From positions 105,537 to 169,536 of the forward strand of contig NZ_PPQB01000005.1 of the NCBI RefSeq assembly GCF_002902345.1: 64,000 nucleotides of DNA, read 5' to 3'. This DNA comes from Staphylococcus arlettae. GTDB taxonomy: Bacteria > Bacillota > Bacilli > Staphylococcales > Staphylococcaceae. The position numbers and the translations under genes are program-made. The notes below the pieces were generated by a model that made no database searches, was not told where the DNA came from, and saw nothing but the letters and a program-made list of their open reading frames with translations. Shown piece after piece: positions 10,046 through 20,762 of the stretch (positions are counted from its first letter, which is position 1; each line of letters starts with the position of its first letter).

Positions 10046-11035
10046 ATGACTGTTACAATTTATGACGTAGCGCGTGAGGCTAGAGTATCAATGGCAACAG
10101 TATCACGTGTTGTGAATGGCAACCAAAACGTGAAACCAGAAACGCGAGATAAAGTTAACGAAGTAATCAAGAAATTAAACTATAGACCGAATGCAGTAGC
10201 ACGAGGTTTAGCAAGTAAACGTACAACAACAGTAGGAGTAATCATACCAGATATTTCTAACGTTTATTATTCGCAACTTGCACGTGGATTAGAAGATATT
10301 GCGACAATGTACAAATATCATTCAATTATTTCAAATTCTGACAATGATCCAGTCAAAGAAAAAGAAATCTTTAATAATTTATTAAGTAAGCAAGTAGATG
10401 GAATTATTTTCTTAGGAGGTACTATCTCTGAAGAAATTAAAGATTTAATTACTAAGTCGTCTGTGCCGGTTGTAGTTTCAGGTACAAACGGTAAAGATGC
10501 AGGTATCGCTTCAGTTAATATTGATTTTGAAACAGCTGCACAAGAAATTACAGAGCAGTTAATTTTAAATGGTGCAAAAGAATTCGCTTTTGTTGGCGGT
10601 AATTATTCTAAAAAAGCACAAGATGACGTATTAGCAGGTTTAAAAACAGTATTGGCAAAACACCAATTAAATTTAAATGAAGACAACATCTTTAATGGTA
10701 ATGAAACGTATAAAGATGGGGTACGTGCTTTTGAAGCATTAAATAAAACAAAACCAGATGCAATTTTATCAATCAGTGATGAACAAGCCATTGGTTTAGT
10801 GCACAGTGCACAAGACGAAGGTGTGAGTATTCCTGATGACTTGCAAATAGTTAGTTTTAATAACACACGTCTAGTGGAAATGGTAAGACCACAATTATCA
10901 AGTGTAATTCAACCATTATATGATATTGGTGCAGTAGGCATGAGATTGCTTACAAAATACATGAATGAGGAAGAAATCGAAGAACCGAATGTTATTTTAC
11001 CTCATAGAATTGAATATCGTGGTACAACAAAATAA
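10046..11035 (+). CDS. ccpA: Catabolite control protein A, LacI family
   Basis: CcpA is the master regulator of carbon catabolite repression. With HPr phosphorylated on Ser46 it binds cre sites to repress, or sometimes activate, carbon metabolism genes. The 329 residues begin with the LacI helix-turn-helix ([23 protein letters not shown], residues 2-24) and hinge helix ([15 protein letters not shown]), followed by the periplasmic-binding-like effector domain ending in the conserved GMRLLTKYM. Length and sequence are typical of staphylococcal CcpA. AAGGAGG lies 7-8 bases before the ATG. It is bounded by hairpins on both sides and so forms its own transcription unit. Its likely targets in this window are acsA, citZ and fhs. 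Confidence 0.98.
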   Translation: MTVTIYDVAREARVSMATVSRVVNGNQNVKPETRDKVNEVIKKLNYRPNAVARGLASKRTTTVGVIIPDISNVYYSQLARGLEDIATMYKYHSIISNSDNDPVKEKEIFNNLLSKQVDGIIFLGGTISEEIKDLITKSSVPVVVSGTNGKDAGIASVNIDFETAAQEITEQLILNGAKEFAFVGGNYSKKAQDDVLAGLKTVLAKHQLNLNEDNIFNGNETYKDGVRAFEALNKTKPDAILSISDEQAIGLVHSAQDEGVSIPDDLQIVSFNNTRLVEMVRPQLSSVIQPLYDIGAVGMRLLTKYMNEEEIEEPNVILPHRIEYRGTTK

Positions 11036-11043
11036 GACACTAT

Positions 11044-11080
11044 AAAAAGCTGACACATTCAACATGTGACAGCTTTTTTA
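11044..11080 (+). terminator. ccpA terminator
   Basis: AAAAAGCTG (11044-11052) pairs with CAGCTTTTT (11070-11078), then after one mismatch CACAT pairs with ATGTG. The right arm runs into a six-T tract. Confidence 0.9.
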
Positions 11081-11144
11081 TTATATATAAGTAGAATTCA
11101 AAGCATTGTAAATGACGGTCTTGAGTCAAATTATACTTTAATTG

Positions 11145-12299
11145 TTATTCAAACCATGAAGCTACTTGTTTTGCATGTTTCGTATTTAGTGCTGATATTT
11201 CTTTTGTTCTAGGAATATAAGGATAATCTGTACATTCATCGGACCAAGTTTTTGGTAAGGAACAGGGTGCATATTGTTGCCATTTAGTAAGCCATTTTTG
11301 TGGTAAAGGACCTTGTTGTTTTGGCTCACCAATAAGTGCTAAAAATACGTGTGACCAAGCAAGAGGTACAACTTTCCATATATTATATCCTCCGCCACCA
11401 AACATCAGTACTTTCCCATCTGTATACTTATCCGCTAGCATTTTAATATAGTATGGGATTTCATATAGCGCATCAAGTGTACAACTCATATGTGTCAGTG
11501 GGTCTAAATAATGAATATCGACCCCATGGACGCTAATAATAATATCAGGTTTAAATGTTTTAATTACCGGTTCAATCGTTTGTTTAAAAGATTCTAAGTA
11601 TGAATCGTTTTCCGTAAATGGTTCTAAAGGCAAATTAACGGTGTAGCCGAATCCTTGTTCACTACCTCGTTCTGTATAGTGTCCAGAACCCGGAAAGAGA
11701 AATTTACCAGTTTCATGTATTGAATAATTTAACACATGATCATTCGTATAAAAACTCCATTGTGTACCGTCTCCGTGATGCGCATCTGTATCGATACATA
11801 ATACTCTACTATTATATTTTTGTATTAGATGAGCAATAGTAATTGCCACATCGTTATATACACAAAATCCATTTGCTCTACCAGGCAGAGCATGATGTAA
11901 GCCTCCACCTAAATGGCATCCATTAGTAACTTTATTAGTCATAATTGCATCAGCTAAATTCAAAGCTCCTCCCACAATACGAGCACTGTGTTGATGCATA
12001 TGCTTAAACTGCATAGTATCTTCACCATCTAAACCATATTTTCGGGCTTCAACATCGCTTAAAATACCATGTGATGCATGGTGCATAGCTTGTATATAAT
12101 CATAACTATGTATTAGGGCAATTTCTTCGTCTGATGCAAGTCTCGGTTGTATAAGATGATGGTTATGTAATGCGTTTAAATCAACGAGTAATTCTGTTGT
12201 TAATTTTAAACGCATTTGATTGAATGGATGGTCATTTTTAAAACGATATTGTAATAATTCATGTGCATACACATATCCCGTTTTGTTTTCAGTAATCAT
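11145..12299 (-). CDS. acuC: Acetoin utilization protein AcuC, class I-type deacetylase
   Basis: A 384-residue zinc deacetylase of the histone-deacetylase/arginase fold. Visible motifs are LGGGLHHA (His-containing charge relay), CIDTDAHHGDGTQWSFY (metal-binding Asp/His pair) and MFGGGGYN near the C-terminal part of the pocket. In B. subtilis AcuC removes the acetyl group that AcuA places on acetyl-CoA synthetase and so reactivates it. The gene starts 13 bases after acuA on the same strand, so they form a two-gene operon divergent from acsA. There is no acuB gene between or after them, unlike the B. subtilis acuABC operon. Confidence 0.94.
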   Translation of the reverse strand: MITENKTGYVYAHELLQYRFKNDHPFNQMRLKLTTELLVDLNALHNHHLIQPRLASDEEIALIHSYDYIQAMHHASHGILSDVEARKYGLDGEDTMQFKHMHQHSARIVGGALNLADAIMTNKVTNGCHLGGGLHHALPGRANGFCVYNDVAITIAHLIQKYNSRVLCIDTDAHHGDGTQWSFYTNDHVLNYSIHETGKFLFPGSGHYTERGSEQGFGYTVNLPLEPFTENDSYLESFKQTIEPVIKTFKPDIIISVHGVDIHYLDPLTHMSCTLDALYEIPYYIKMLADKYTDGKVLMFGGGGYNIWKVVPLAWSHVFLALIGEPKQQGPLPQKWLTKWQQYAPCSLPKTWSDECTDYPYIPRTKEISALNTKHAKQVASWFE

Positions 12300-12312
12300 A
12301 AAATTCTCCCCT

Positions 12313-12945
12313 TTAAAAGAAAAAGCGATTCATAAAACGTATGTCATCAAAAGCTTGTAATTGATCGATAGTAATTCTACTGCCAATTCTTGCCATTAAG
12401 CAGTTAGCTGGATGACTAGTAATTTCAGGATCATCTGTTGCGAAAATTTCTAAGTTCCCGTATCCCATCAATTTTTGCATGAGTTTTTTGTACTCGTATA
12501 CATCGAGACCAGAATTTTTCAAATCCCAGTGCCAATAATATTCTGTTGTGAGTATGATATAATCTTCAATTTCATCGCTCGCAAGACTAGTTTGAATAAG
12601 CTCCTTACCTAAATGCAGTTTGCGATAAGGTAAACTAATTTCAATCGCCCCTAATTCGATTAAATATTCTAGCTCCCCTGTAGACCAACGTTCCAATGGA
12701 TCTGGATAGTGAAAAGTGACATAACCAATAATATGTGACTGCTGCTTTAAGATAAAGATGCGGCCTTCATCTAGTGTGCATATTTCCTTGATAGCTTCAA
12801 ATTGTTCATCTGGATATCGGAAAGCAGTTAAACCTTGGTCAAAACTCATTAAATCCAGTTGTGCTTTCGAGACAGGACCTTCAATGATATATTCAACATC
12901 ATCAATTGAGTACTGTTTTGAGATATAAGTTTTTTTGTGTTCCAT
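12313..12945 (-). CDS. acuA: Protein acetyltransferase AcuA (GNAT family)
   Basis: A 210-residue GNAT acetyltransferase that in Bacillus acetylates a lysine of acetyl-CoA synthetase and switches it off. The sequence carries a GNAT core with HIIGYVTFHYPDP, IELGAIEISLPYRKLHLGKELIQ (the acetyl-CoA pyrophosphate-loop region, in divergent form) and YYWHWDLKNSGLDVYEY, which is characteristic of AcuA. AAGGTGGAG on the minus strand precedes the ATG. It is transcribed divergently from its presumed substrate gene acsA; about 180 bases separate the two starts, and a shared cre site lies near acsA. Confidence 0.93.
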   Translation of the reverse strand: MEHKKTYISKQYSIDDVEYIIEGPVSKAQLDLMSFDQGLTAFRYPDEQFEAIKEICTLDEGRIFILKQQSHIIGYVTFHYPDPLERWSTGELEYLIELGAIEISLPYRKLHLGKELIQTSLASDEIEDYIILTTEYYWHWDLKNSGLDVYEYKKLMQKLMGYGNLEIFATDDPEITSHPANCLMARIGSRITIDQLQAFDDIRFMNRFFF

Positions 12946-13046
12946 AACTCACTCCACCTTCAAACTTAAAATAGATTTAAGGCATTATTTATATTGATTA
13001 TAATTGAAAATAACATAAATTAACACAGTAATTATTTTTATGTCAG

Positions 13047-13061
13047 ATATTTTTGAAAATT
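13047..13061. promoter_or_regulatory. CodY-like box over the acsA -35 region
   Basis: ATATTTTTGAAAATT matches 12 of 15 positions of the CodY consensus AATTTTCWGAAAATT and overlaps the acsA -35 hexamer. Confidence 0.4.
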
Positions 13062-13081
13062 GTGTCTATATTAGATATAAT
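13053..13081 (+). promoter_or_regulatory. acsA promoter
   Basis: TTGAAA (13053-13058), 17-base spacer, TATAAT (13076-13081); predicted start near 13088. Confidence 0.8.
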
Positions 13082-13094
13082 TACACTACAGTAT

Positions 13095-13109
13095 TAGAAA
13101 GCGATTTCA
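13095..13109. promoter_or_regulatory. cre site in the acsA leader
   Basis: TAGAAAGCGATTTCA matches WTGNAARCGNWWWCA at 14 of 15 positions. It lies about 7-21 bases downstream of the predicted acsA start, a position where CcpA blocks transcription. Confidence 0.85.
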
Positions 13110-13127
13110 TTTAGAGGGGGATTTACA

Positions 13128-14837
13128 ATGAAAGTAGAAGTATATAAAGGGGATCAAGGAAACTTTAACCTTACAGACTATGACAAAGTGTACAACAATT
13201 TTGACTGGAAAGATGTTGAAAAAGAGTTTTCTTGGTATGACTCTGGTAAAGTAAATATGGCGCATGAATGTATAGACCGCCATGTTGATAATGGCAAGGG
13301 CGACAAAATTGCTCTACATTATAAGGACGATAAGAGAAAAGAAAGTTATACTTTTAACGAAATGAAATCAAATGTAAATAAGGCAGCTAATGTGCTTAAA
13401 GATAAAGCTAATGTAGAAAAAGGGGACAGAGTGTTTATCTTTATGCCTAGAACACCTGAGTTATACTTTGCATTGTTTGGTATTTTAAAATTAGGTGCAA
13501 TTGTTGGTCCATTATTCGAAGCATTTATGGAAAAGGCAGTGGCTGATCGTTTAGATAATAGTGATGCCAAAGTAATTGTAACCACGAATGCGTTGTTACC
13601 TAGAATCCCGCAAGAAAAGTTACCTAATCTTGAAACTATTATTGTTGTGGATGAAGAAGTAGAAAATGGTTATGTTGACTTTAATAAGGAATTAAAATCA
13701 GCAAGTGATCAAATAGAAACAGAGTGGTTAGACTTAGATGATGGTCTTATTTTACACTACACATCTGGTTCAACTGGTCAGCCTAAAGGCGTGTTACACG
13801 TACAAAGAGCTATGCTAGTACATTATATTTCAGGTAAATACGTATTAGATATGCAAGAAGATGATGTATATTGGTGTACAGCTGACCCTGGATGGGTGAC
13901 GGGTACATCTTATGGTATCTTTAGTCCATGGCTAAATGGTGTTACAAACTGTATAGCAGGGGGACGTTTTTCTCCTGAAGCATGGTATAGCATGATTGAT
14001 GAATTTAAGGTCACAATTTGGTATACAGCGCCTACAGCATTACGTATGTTAATGAGTGCAGGTGATGATGTAATTAAAAAATACGATTTGTCATCGCTGA
14101 AAAGTATTTTATCTGTCGGTGAACCATTGAACCCAGAAGTTATTAAATGGGCTTATGATGTATTTGGTAAACGCGTATTGGATACATGGTGGATGACTGA
14201 AACAGGTGGCCATATGATTGTAAATTACCCATCAATGGATATTAAATTAGGTTCTATGGGAAAACCATTGCCAGGAATTGAAGCATCTATTATTGATGAT
14301 CAAGGTAATGAATTGCCTGTGAACAGAATGGGGAATTTAGCGATTAAAAAAGGCTGGCCATCAATGATGACGGCTGTCTGGAAGAATCCGGAAAAATATG
14401 AATCTTATTTCATTGGAGATTGGTATGTATCTGGTGACTCAGCTTATATGGATGAAGATGGTTACTTTTGGTTCCAAGGTCGTGTTGATGATGTAATTAT
14501 GACAGCAGGTGAACGTGTCGGACCATTTGAAGTTGAATCAAAATTAGTAGAACATGAAGCTGTAGCAGAAGCTGGTGTAATCGGCAAACCTGACCCTGTA
14601 AGGGGCGAAATTATTAAAGCATTTGTTGCATTAATTCCAGGTCAAGAACCTTCAGATGAACTAAAAGAAGATATTCGCGTATTTGTCAAAGAAGGATTAG
14701 CAGCACATGCGGCGCCTAGAGAAATTGAATTTAAAGATAAATTACCAAAAACACGTTCTGGTAAAATTATGAGACGTGTATTAAAAGCTTGGGAATTAGA
14801 TTTACCAGCTGGTGATTTAAGCACAATGGAAGATTAA
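13128..14837 (+). CDS. acsA: Acetyl-CoA synthetase (AMP-forming)
   Basis: AcsA activates acetate to acetyl-CoA through an acetyl-AMP intermediate, letting the cell reuse excreted acetate when glucose is gone. The 569 residues contain the adenylate-forming signature YTSGSTGQPKGVLH (about residues 211-224), the DTWWMTETGG motif, YVSGDSAYMDEDGYFWFQGR, and the C-terminal PKTRSGKIMRR, whose lysine (about K546) is the residue acetylated by AcuA in the Bacillus enzyme. It is a single-gene unit with its own promoter, cre site and terminator, divergent from acuA-acuC. AGAGGGGG precedes the ATG. Confidence 0.96.
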   Translation: MKVEVYKGDQGNFNLTDYDKVYNNFDWKDVEKEFSWYDSGKVNMAHECIDRHVDNGKGDKIALHYKDDKRKESYTFNEMKSNVNKAANVLKDKANVEKGDRVFIFMPRTPELYFALFGILKLGAIVGPLFEAFMEKAVADRLDNSDAKVIVTTNALLPRIPQEKLPNLETIIVVDEEVENGYVDFNKELKSASDQIETEWLDLDDGLILHYTSGSTGQPKGVLHVQRAMLVHYISGKYVLDMQEDDVYWCTADPGWVTGTSYGIFSPWLNGVTNCIAGGRFSPEAWYSMIDEFKVTIWYTAPTALRMLMSAGDDVIKKYDLSSLKSILSVGEPLNPEVIKWAYDVFGKRVLDTWWMTETGGHMIVNYPSMDIKLGSMGKPLPGIEASIIDDQGNELPVNRMGNLAIKKGWPSMMTAVWKNPEKYESYFIGDWYVSGDSAYMDEDGYFWFQGRVDDVIMTAGERVGPFEVESKLVEHEAVAEAGVIGKPDPVRGEIIKAFVALIPGQEPSDELKEDIRVFVKEGLAAHAAPREIEFKDKLPKTRSGKIMRRVLKAWELDLPAGDLSTMED

Positions 14838-14884
14838 AATTGACATCGCTTTTTAAATAAAAAAGTGGCAATTATTTTTAATAA

Positions 14885-14920
14885 AAAAGACTAGAATGGC
14901 ATTGCTGTTCTAGTCTTTTG
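14885..14920. terminator. acsA terminator
   Basis: AAAAGACTAGAA (14885-14896) pairs perfectly with TTCTAGTCTTTT (14908-14919) across an 11-base loop. Confidence 0.9.
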
Positions 14921-14954
14921 TCATGTTGTACATTAGGTGTTAAAAAGGAAATTA

Positions 14955-14969
14955 ATGTAAGCGCTATCT
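14955..14969. promoter_or_regulatory. cre site upstream of the fhs promoter
   Basis: ATGTAAGCGCTATCT matches the cre consensus at 14 of 15 positions. It lies just upstream of the predicted fhs -35 box, about 50 bases before the predicted start, a position compatible with activation by CcpA. Confidence 0.6.
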
Positions 14970-14976
14970 TAAATTG

Positions 14977-15005
14977 TCGACAATATTGCTTAAGTTCGTT
15001 AATAT
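14977..15005 (+). promoter_or_regulatory. Predicted fhs promoter
   Basis: TCGACA (14977-14982), 17-base spacer, TAATAT (15000-15005). On the minus strand, positions 14991-15003 resemble a PurR box with a central CGAAC and overlap the -10 element. Confidence 0.45.
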
Positions 15006-15080
15006 AAATATGGAAGAACTTTTTAGATGATACTCATTTGTGATACCATCGAATTAATTTGTTAAAAGGGGCGAATTTAG

Positions 15081-16745
15081 TTGGCACATTTATCTGATTT
15101 AGAAATTGCAAATCAATCAACATTAAAACCAATTGGTGATATTGCTGAAAAGGCAGGTATACCTGCTGACGCTTTAGAGCAATATGGTCATTACAAAGCG
15201 AAAGTTGATATTAACAAGATTGATAAAAAAGACAAAGGCAAAGTTGTACTAGTTACAGCGATGAGCCCAACACCTGCAGGAGAAGGTAAATCAACAGTGA
15301 CTGTTGGTCTATCAGATGCATTTAACCAATTGAAAAAGAATGTAATGGTGGCATTAAGAGAGCCAGCGTTAGGTCCAACATTTGGTATTAAGGGTGGCGC
15401 TACTGGCGGCGGATATGCTCAAGTCTTACCTATGGAAGATATTAACTTACACTTTAATGGTGATTTTCACGCAATTACAACAGCAAATAATGCATTATCT
15501 GCATTTATAGACAATCATATCCATCAGGGAAATGAATTAGATATTGACCAACGTAGAATCGAATGGAAACGTGTCTTAGACATGAATGATCGAGCACTAC
15601 GTCAAATTATCGTCGGTCTAGGTGGACCAACACAAGGTGTACCACGTGAAGATGGCTTTAATATAACTGTTGCATCTGAAATTATGGCAATATTATGTTT
15701 AGCGACTGGCATTAAGGATCTTAAAGAAAAAATTAGCAAAATTACAATAGGCTATACTAAAGACCGTAAACCTGTATCAGTAGCTGATTTAAAAGTTGAA
15801 GGTGCCTTAGCTATGATTCTTAAAGATGCCATTAAACCAAACTTAGTACAAACAATTGAAGGTACACCAGCACTTGTACATGGTGGACCATTTGCTAATA
15901 TTGCACATGGATGTAATTCAATCTTAGCAACAGAAACAGCTCGAGATTTAGCGGATATTGTAGTAACTGAAGCTGGATTTGGTTCAGACTTAGGTGCAGA
16001 GAAATTTATCGATATTAAAGCACGCGAAGCAGGTTTCGAACCGTCAGCAGTAGTAGTAGTAGCTACAATAAGAGCGTTAAAAATGCATGGTGGTGTAGCT
16101 AAAGATCAGTTGAAAAATGAAAATGTATCAGCGCTTCAAGACGGTATTGTCAATTTAGAACGACATGTAGATAATGTGAAAAAATATGGTCTGGAACCTG
16201 TTATTGCATTAAATGCATTTGTTCATGATACCGAAGCTGAAACAGAGTTTGTTATTAACTGGGCGAAAGAGAAAGGCGTACGCTTATCATTAACAGAGGT
16301 ATGGGAAAAAGGCGGTCAAGGTGGAATTGACTTAGCACAAAATGTCTTAGAGGTTATCGAAGAGCCTCAATCATTTAAACATTTGTATGATTTAGACTTA
16401 CCATTAGAAGAAAAAGTTGAAACAATTGTGAAAGAAATTTATGGTGGTAGTAAAGTGACATTTACATCTAAAGCCCAAAAACAATTACAATCATTTAAAG
16501 ATAATGGTTGGGATAATTATCCAATTTGTATGGCAAAAACACAATATTCATTTACAGATGATCAAACACAATTAGGTGCACCATCTGACTTTGAAATTAC
16601 GATTCGTGAATTAGAAGCCAAAACTGGTGCTGGATTTATTGTTGCACTAACTGGTGCAATTATGACTATGCCAGGTTTACCTAAAAAACCAGCAGCATTA
16701 AATATGGATGTTACAGACGATGGACATGCCCAAGGCTTATTCTAA
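15081..16745 (+). CDS. fhs: Formate--tetrahydrofolate ligase
   Basis: Fhs makes 10-formyl-tetrahydrofolate from formate, THF and ATP, feeding purine and formyl-methionine synthesis. The 554 residues contain the ATP-binding loop [10 protein letters not shown], the family signature [20 protein letters not shown] and the C-terminal [15 protein letters not shown]. Translation begins at a TTG codon: no in-frame ATG is suitably placed, AAAGGGG (15065-15071) lies 9 bases upstream, and the resulting N-terminus ([12 protein letters not shown]) aligns with known staphylococcal Fhs. It is monocistronic, between the acsA terminator and a strong convergent terminator. Confidence 0.96.
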   Translation: MAHLSDLEIANQSTLKPIGDIAEKAGIPADALEQYGHYKAKVDINKIDKKDKGKVVLVTAMSPTPAGEGKSTVTVGLSDAFNQLKKNVMVALREPALGPTFGIKGGATGGGYAQVLPMEDINLHFNGDFHAITTANNALSAFIDNHIHQGNELDIDQRRIEWKRVLDMNDRALRQIIVGLGGPTQGVPREDGFNITVASEIMAILCLATGIKDLKEKISKITIGYTKDRKPVSVADLKVEGALAMILKDAIKPNLVQTIEGTPALVHGGPFANIAHGCNSILATETARDLADIVVTEAGFGSDLGAEKFIDIKAREAGFEPSAVVVVATIRALKMHGGVAKDQLKNENVSALQDGIVNLERHVDNVKKYGLEPVIALNAFVHDTEAETEFVINWAKEKGVRLSLTEVWEKGGQGGIDLAQNVLEVIEEPQSFKHLYDLDLPLEEKVETIVKEIYGGSKVTFTSKAQKQLQSFKDNGWDNYPICMAKTQYSFTDDQTQLGAPSDFEITIRELEAKTGAGFIVALTGAIMTMPGLPKKPAALNMDVTDDGHAQGLF

Positions 16746-16780
16746 CGATAAGCTATAACTTGTTATATGTTATTCATAAT

Positions 16781-16828
16781 AAAGGTAGAACTGAACACTA
16801 CACAATGTAGGTTCAGTTCTACCTTTTA
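16781..16828. terminator. Strong bidirectional terminator between fhs and sgtA
   Basis: Perfect 16-bp arms at 16781-16796 and 16811-16826 are extended by CTAC/GTAG after a one-base bulge. A-rich and T-rich flanks allow use from both converging genes. Confidence 0.92.
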
Positions 16829-16837
16829 CTTTAATTC

Positions 16838-17755
16838 TTATTCAGAGCTTTGTAATTTCTGTTTTAAATTCTCTTGTTCTGCTTTATTAAACGTTGCTTT
16901 TGAAATTTTGTCTTCAACAAGCATTCGTTTTAACACATAGTGTTGACGGTCTAAACCTATTTGTAATTCGTCATTGGACTTTAACTGGCCATTTTCTTGA
17001 TAGGGCGTGTATAAGTATGGACTTTGTAACAAACCTACAATGTAAGCTGATTCTGCCACAGTTAAATTATTTGAAGATTTACCAAATAAACTAAAAGACG
17101 CAGACGCTATACCAGTTATATTAGCACCGTGGCTATCTCTGCCAAATGGAACGATATTAAGATAGGTATACAAGATTTCTTGTTTACTTAATAGTTGTTC
17201 TGTGCGCATTGCCAGTACTAACTCATTCGCTTTTCTATTGTAAGTTTTTTGATTGGATAAGATTTGATTTTTTACTAATTGTTGGGTAATGGTACTTCCA
17301 CCAGATGATATTTCTGTATTGAAAATATCTTGACCCACCGCACGTAATAATGCTTTAGGTAAAATACCATTATGTTTAAAATATAAACTATCTTCTGATG
17401 ATGTTAAAGCTTTAATGACATTTTCATTGACATGAGCTGGGCCAACGATCAAAGTATTAGTTGTATTATTATATGCAGCTAACACAGAATCATTCTTAAA
17501 ATCTAGTGCTTCACTACCAGGAAAATCAAGTAATTGTGTTTTTAATTCGTGGTCCGTCATATGTGATGCTTCTTTGGTAATATGATCAAAATAAATGACT
17601 GAGGCAGCTAATAAAATGATTGAAATTGAAGCCATGATAATAAAAGTACCTATAAACAAATACTTGAGTTTTTTATAAAGTTTTTCGAACTGTTCCATTT
17701 TATGAACATGATCATTATGTGTATTTACTTTATGATCTGTGTGACTCTGTTTCAT
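16838..17755 (-). CDS. sgtA: Monofunctional peptidoglycan glycosyltransferase (GT51)
   Basis: A 305-residue membrane-anchored transglycosylase that polymerises lipid II into glycan strands. One membrane segment lies at about residues 32-56 after a His-rich cytoplasmic tail. GT51 motifs follow in order: EDSLYFKHNG with catalytic Glu about 121, GGSTITQQLVKNQ, RKANELVLAMRTEQ with the second Glu about 178, and YLNIVPFGRDSHG. There is no transpeptidase domain after them, so this is a stand-alone enzyme of SgtA length rather than a bifunctional PBP. AAGGAGG lies directly upstream of the ATG on the minus strand. It converges with fhs and diverges from the tyrS T-box. Confidence 0.9.
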   Translation of the reverse strand: MKQSHTDHKVNTHNDHVHKMEQFEKLYKKLKYLFIGTFIIMASISIILLAASVIYFDHITKEASHMTDHELKTQLLDFPGSEALDFKNDSVLAAYNNTTNTLIVGPAHVNENVIKALTSSEDSLYFKHNGILPKALLRAVGQDIFNTEISSGGSTITQQLVKNQILSNQKTYNRKANELVLAMRTEQLLSKQEILYTYLNIVPFGRDSHGANITGIASASFSLFGKSSNNLTVAESAYIVGLLQSPYLYTPYQENGQLKSNDELQIGLDRQHYVLKRMLVEDKISKATFNKAEQENLKQKLQSSE

Positions 17756-17798
17756 TAGCTACCTCCTTATATTGTATACATTATAACATAGAATATTA

Positions 17799-17827
17799 TT
17801 GACTTTTAAAATTGAGTTACTTATAAT
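17799..17827 (+). promoter_or_regulatory. Promoter of the tyrS T-box leader
   Basis: TTGACT (17799-17804), 17-base spacer, TATAAT (17822-17827); start near 17834, giving a leader of about 280 bases. Confidence 0.8.
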
Positions 17828-17844
17828 AAGATTCAATTCGATAT

Positions 17845-18060
17845 TATTTTTGGATTAAAGGAGAAGTAGCTGATTAATAATCTTCAGAGAGATAGTGGTC
17901 GCTGTGAACTATCGTTTGTTATTGAGTGAATACACCTTGCTTGTTTACAAACATAATCCAACGTTTGAGTTAATGAACGTATCATTAATAAAGTTGATGG
18001 ACTTAAAGTTTGGTGGTACCGTGCATATGCGCCCTTACATTTCGTAAGGGCGTATTTTTT
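17845..18060 (+). ncRNA. Tyrosine T-box riboswitch
   Basis: The leader carries the T-box sequence AGTTTGGTGGTACCGTGC (18007-18024), whose TGGT bulge pairs with the acceptor end of uncharged tRNA. A TAC tyrosine specifier codon lies at 17931-17933. The terminator (TGCGCCCTTAC at 18028-18038, GTAAGGGCGTA at 18044-18054, then T7) is prevented by the antiterminator when tRNA-Tyr is uncharged. Placement before tyrS agrees with the specifier. The 5' boundary is approximate. Confidence 0.93.
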
Positions 18061-18076
18061 TGGTTATAAAACTTAA

Positions 18077-19375
<1,299 letters not shown>

Positions 19376-19413
19376 AATTTCTCTCTAACATATTATTTTA
19401 TAGACATTAAATA

Positions 19414-19445
19414 AGGCTCAAACCTATATATAGGTTTGAGCCTGT
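19414..19445. terminator. tyrS/htrA bidirectional terminator
   Basis: Perfect 13-bp arms (19414-19426 and 19431-19443) with a TATA loop. It lies between the convergent genes tyrS and htrA. Confidence 0.85.
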
Positions 19446-19451
19446 TTATAT

Positions 19452-20762
19452 TTATGGCATTAAACTACTGTCGCCACTTTGACTTGAATTGGACTCTTTT
19501 GAAGAATCTTTAGAAGTGTTAAGTTCTTTTAATGTAATATCTACAGTTTGTGTCTTACCTTTACGTTCGATGGTAATTGTTACTTCGTCTCCAGGTTTTT
19601 TATGTTGATATAAGTAAGATTTTAAATCAGTATCTTCTTTGACGTCTTGATCATCGATTTTAGTAATAATATCGCCTTCTTTTAGACCGTTATCTCCATC
19701 GACTTTTGCAACATAGACACCATCTTTACGATTGGTTTCTAATTCTTTTTTGTATTCTTCTGGAATATCACTTAAATTGAGCAAGCCAATACCAATTGAT
19801 GGGCGTTCAACTTCTCCTTTTTCGACTAACTCTTTAATTGTTACTTTGACTTCATTACTTGGTATAGCAAAGCCAATACCTTCAACTTGTTCGCTAGCAA
19901 TCTTCATTGAGTTAATTCCTACAAGATTACCGTTGATATCGACTAAGGCACCACCTGAATTACCTGGATTAATAGCGGCGTCTGTTTGTAGTACATTTAC
20001 TTTGTTATTACCAGCAGAAGTTTGTGTATCAATTGTGCGTTCGCTTGCAGAAATGATACCTGACGTAACCGAATTAGCAAATTCTAGGCCAAGTGGGTTA
20101 CCCATTGCGAATACGCTATCACCTGTTTTTACTTTTGAGGAATTAGCGAATTTTATTGCTTTTGTGCCTTCAGTGTCATTGATTTTTAACACTGCGATAT
20201 CTGTAAGTGCATCTTTACCTACTAATTTCGCATTAACTTGTTTGGAATTATGTAGTTGGACTTTGATATCACTGGCACCATCAATAACGTGATTATTAGT
20301 TACTATATATGCAGAACCATTACTTTTTTGATAAATAACCCCAGAACCTACACCAGCTTCTTGTGATTTAGATGATTTACCTTGTAACAAATCATTGAGG
20401 TTTTGTGCTTTCTGCATATTGATTACACCTACGATTGCTGGCGACACATTATTAATCATTTGATTAACAGAATTATATTTATCGCTTTTACCATCTAAGG
20501 TATTGCCACCTTTACTGTTAGATGTTTCTTCTACAGTTGCACCATCATGATTAGTAATTGTCCCATTAAAAATCTTTCCAATACCAAGGACTAATAAAGC
20601 GCCTAAAACACCAGCGATTAATGCTACTATAATTGTTTTGAACCATGGGAATTTTGGTTTTCTTGGCTGTATTTGTTGATAATTATAGTTATTATGTTCT
20701 GCTGATGAATTAGTTTGATTATTATTATTTTTTTGCTCATGACTGTTATAAAAATCTGACAT
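19452..20762 (-). CDS. htrA: HtrA/DegP-like membrane serine protease
   Basis: A 436-residue surface quality-control protease. A hydrophilic N/Q-rich cytoplasmic tail (1-38) is followed by one membrane segment (about 42-64), a trypsin-like domain with the catalytic triad His158 (TNNHVIDG), Asp188 (LTDIAVLKI) and Ser269 (NPGNSGGAL), and one PDZ domain (about 315-405, EGDIITKIDDQDV). A short Ser/Asp-rich tail ends the protein. Its size fits the shorter staphylococcal HtrA paralog (HtrA1 type). The gene is single, between the tyrS terminator and a divergent acyltransferase gene; AGGAGG precedes the ATG. Confidence 0.94.
   Translation of the reverse strand: MSDFYNSHEQKNNNNQTNSSAEHNNYNYQQIQPRKPKFPWFKTIIVALIAGVLGALLVLGIGKIFNGTITNHDGATVEETSNSKGGNTLDGKSDKYNSVNQMINNVSPAIVGVINMQKAQNLNDLLQGKSSKSQEAGVGSGVIYQKSNGSAYIVTNNHVIDGASDIKVQLHNSKQVNAKLVGKDALTDIAVLKINDTEGTKAIKFANSSKVKTGDSVFAMGNPLGLEFANSVTSGIISASERTIDTQTSAGNNKVNVLQTDAAINPGNSGGALVDINGNLVGINSMKIASEQVEGIGFAIPSNEVKVTIKELVEKGEVERPSIGIGLLNLSDIPEEYKKELETNRKDGVYVAKVDGDNGLKEGDIITKIDDQDVKEDTDLKSYLYQHKKPGDEVTITIERKGKTQTVDITLKELNTSKDSSKESNSSQSGDSSLMP

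Noticed and set aside
19732..20292. 186-codon plus-strand open frame
   Set aside because: Complement of htrA, whose catalytic motifs on the minus strand are unambiguous.
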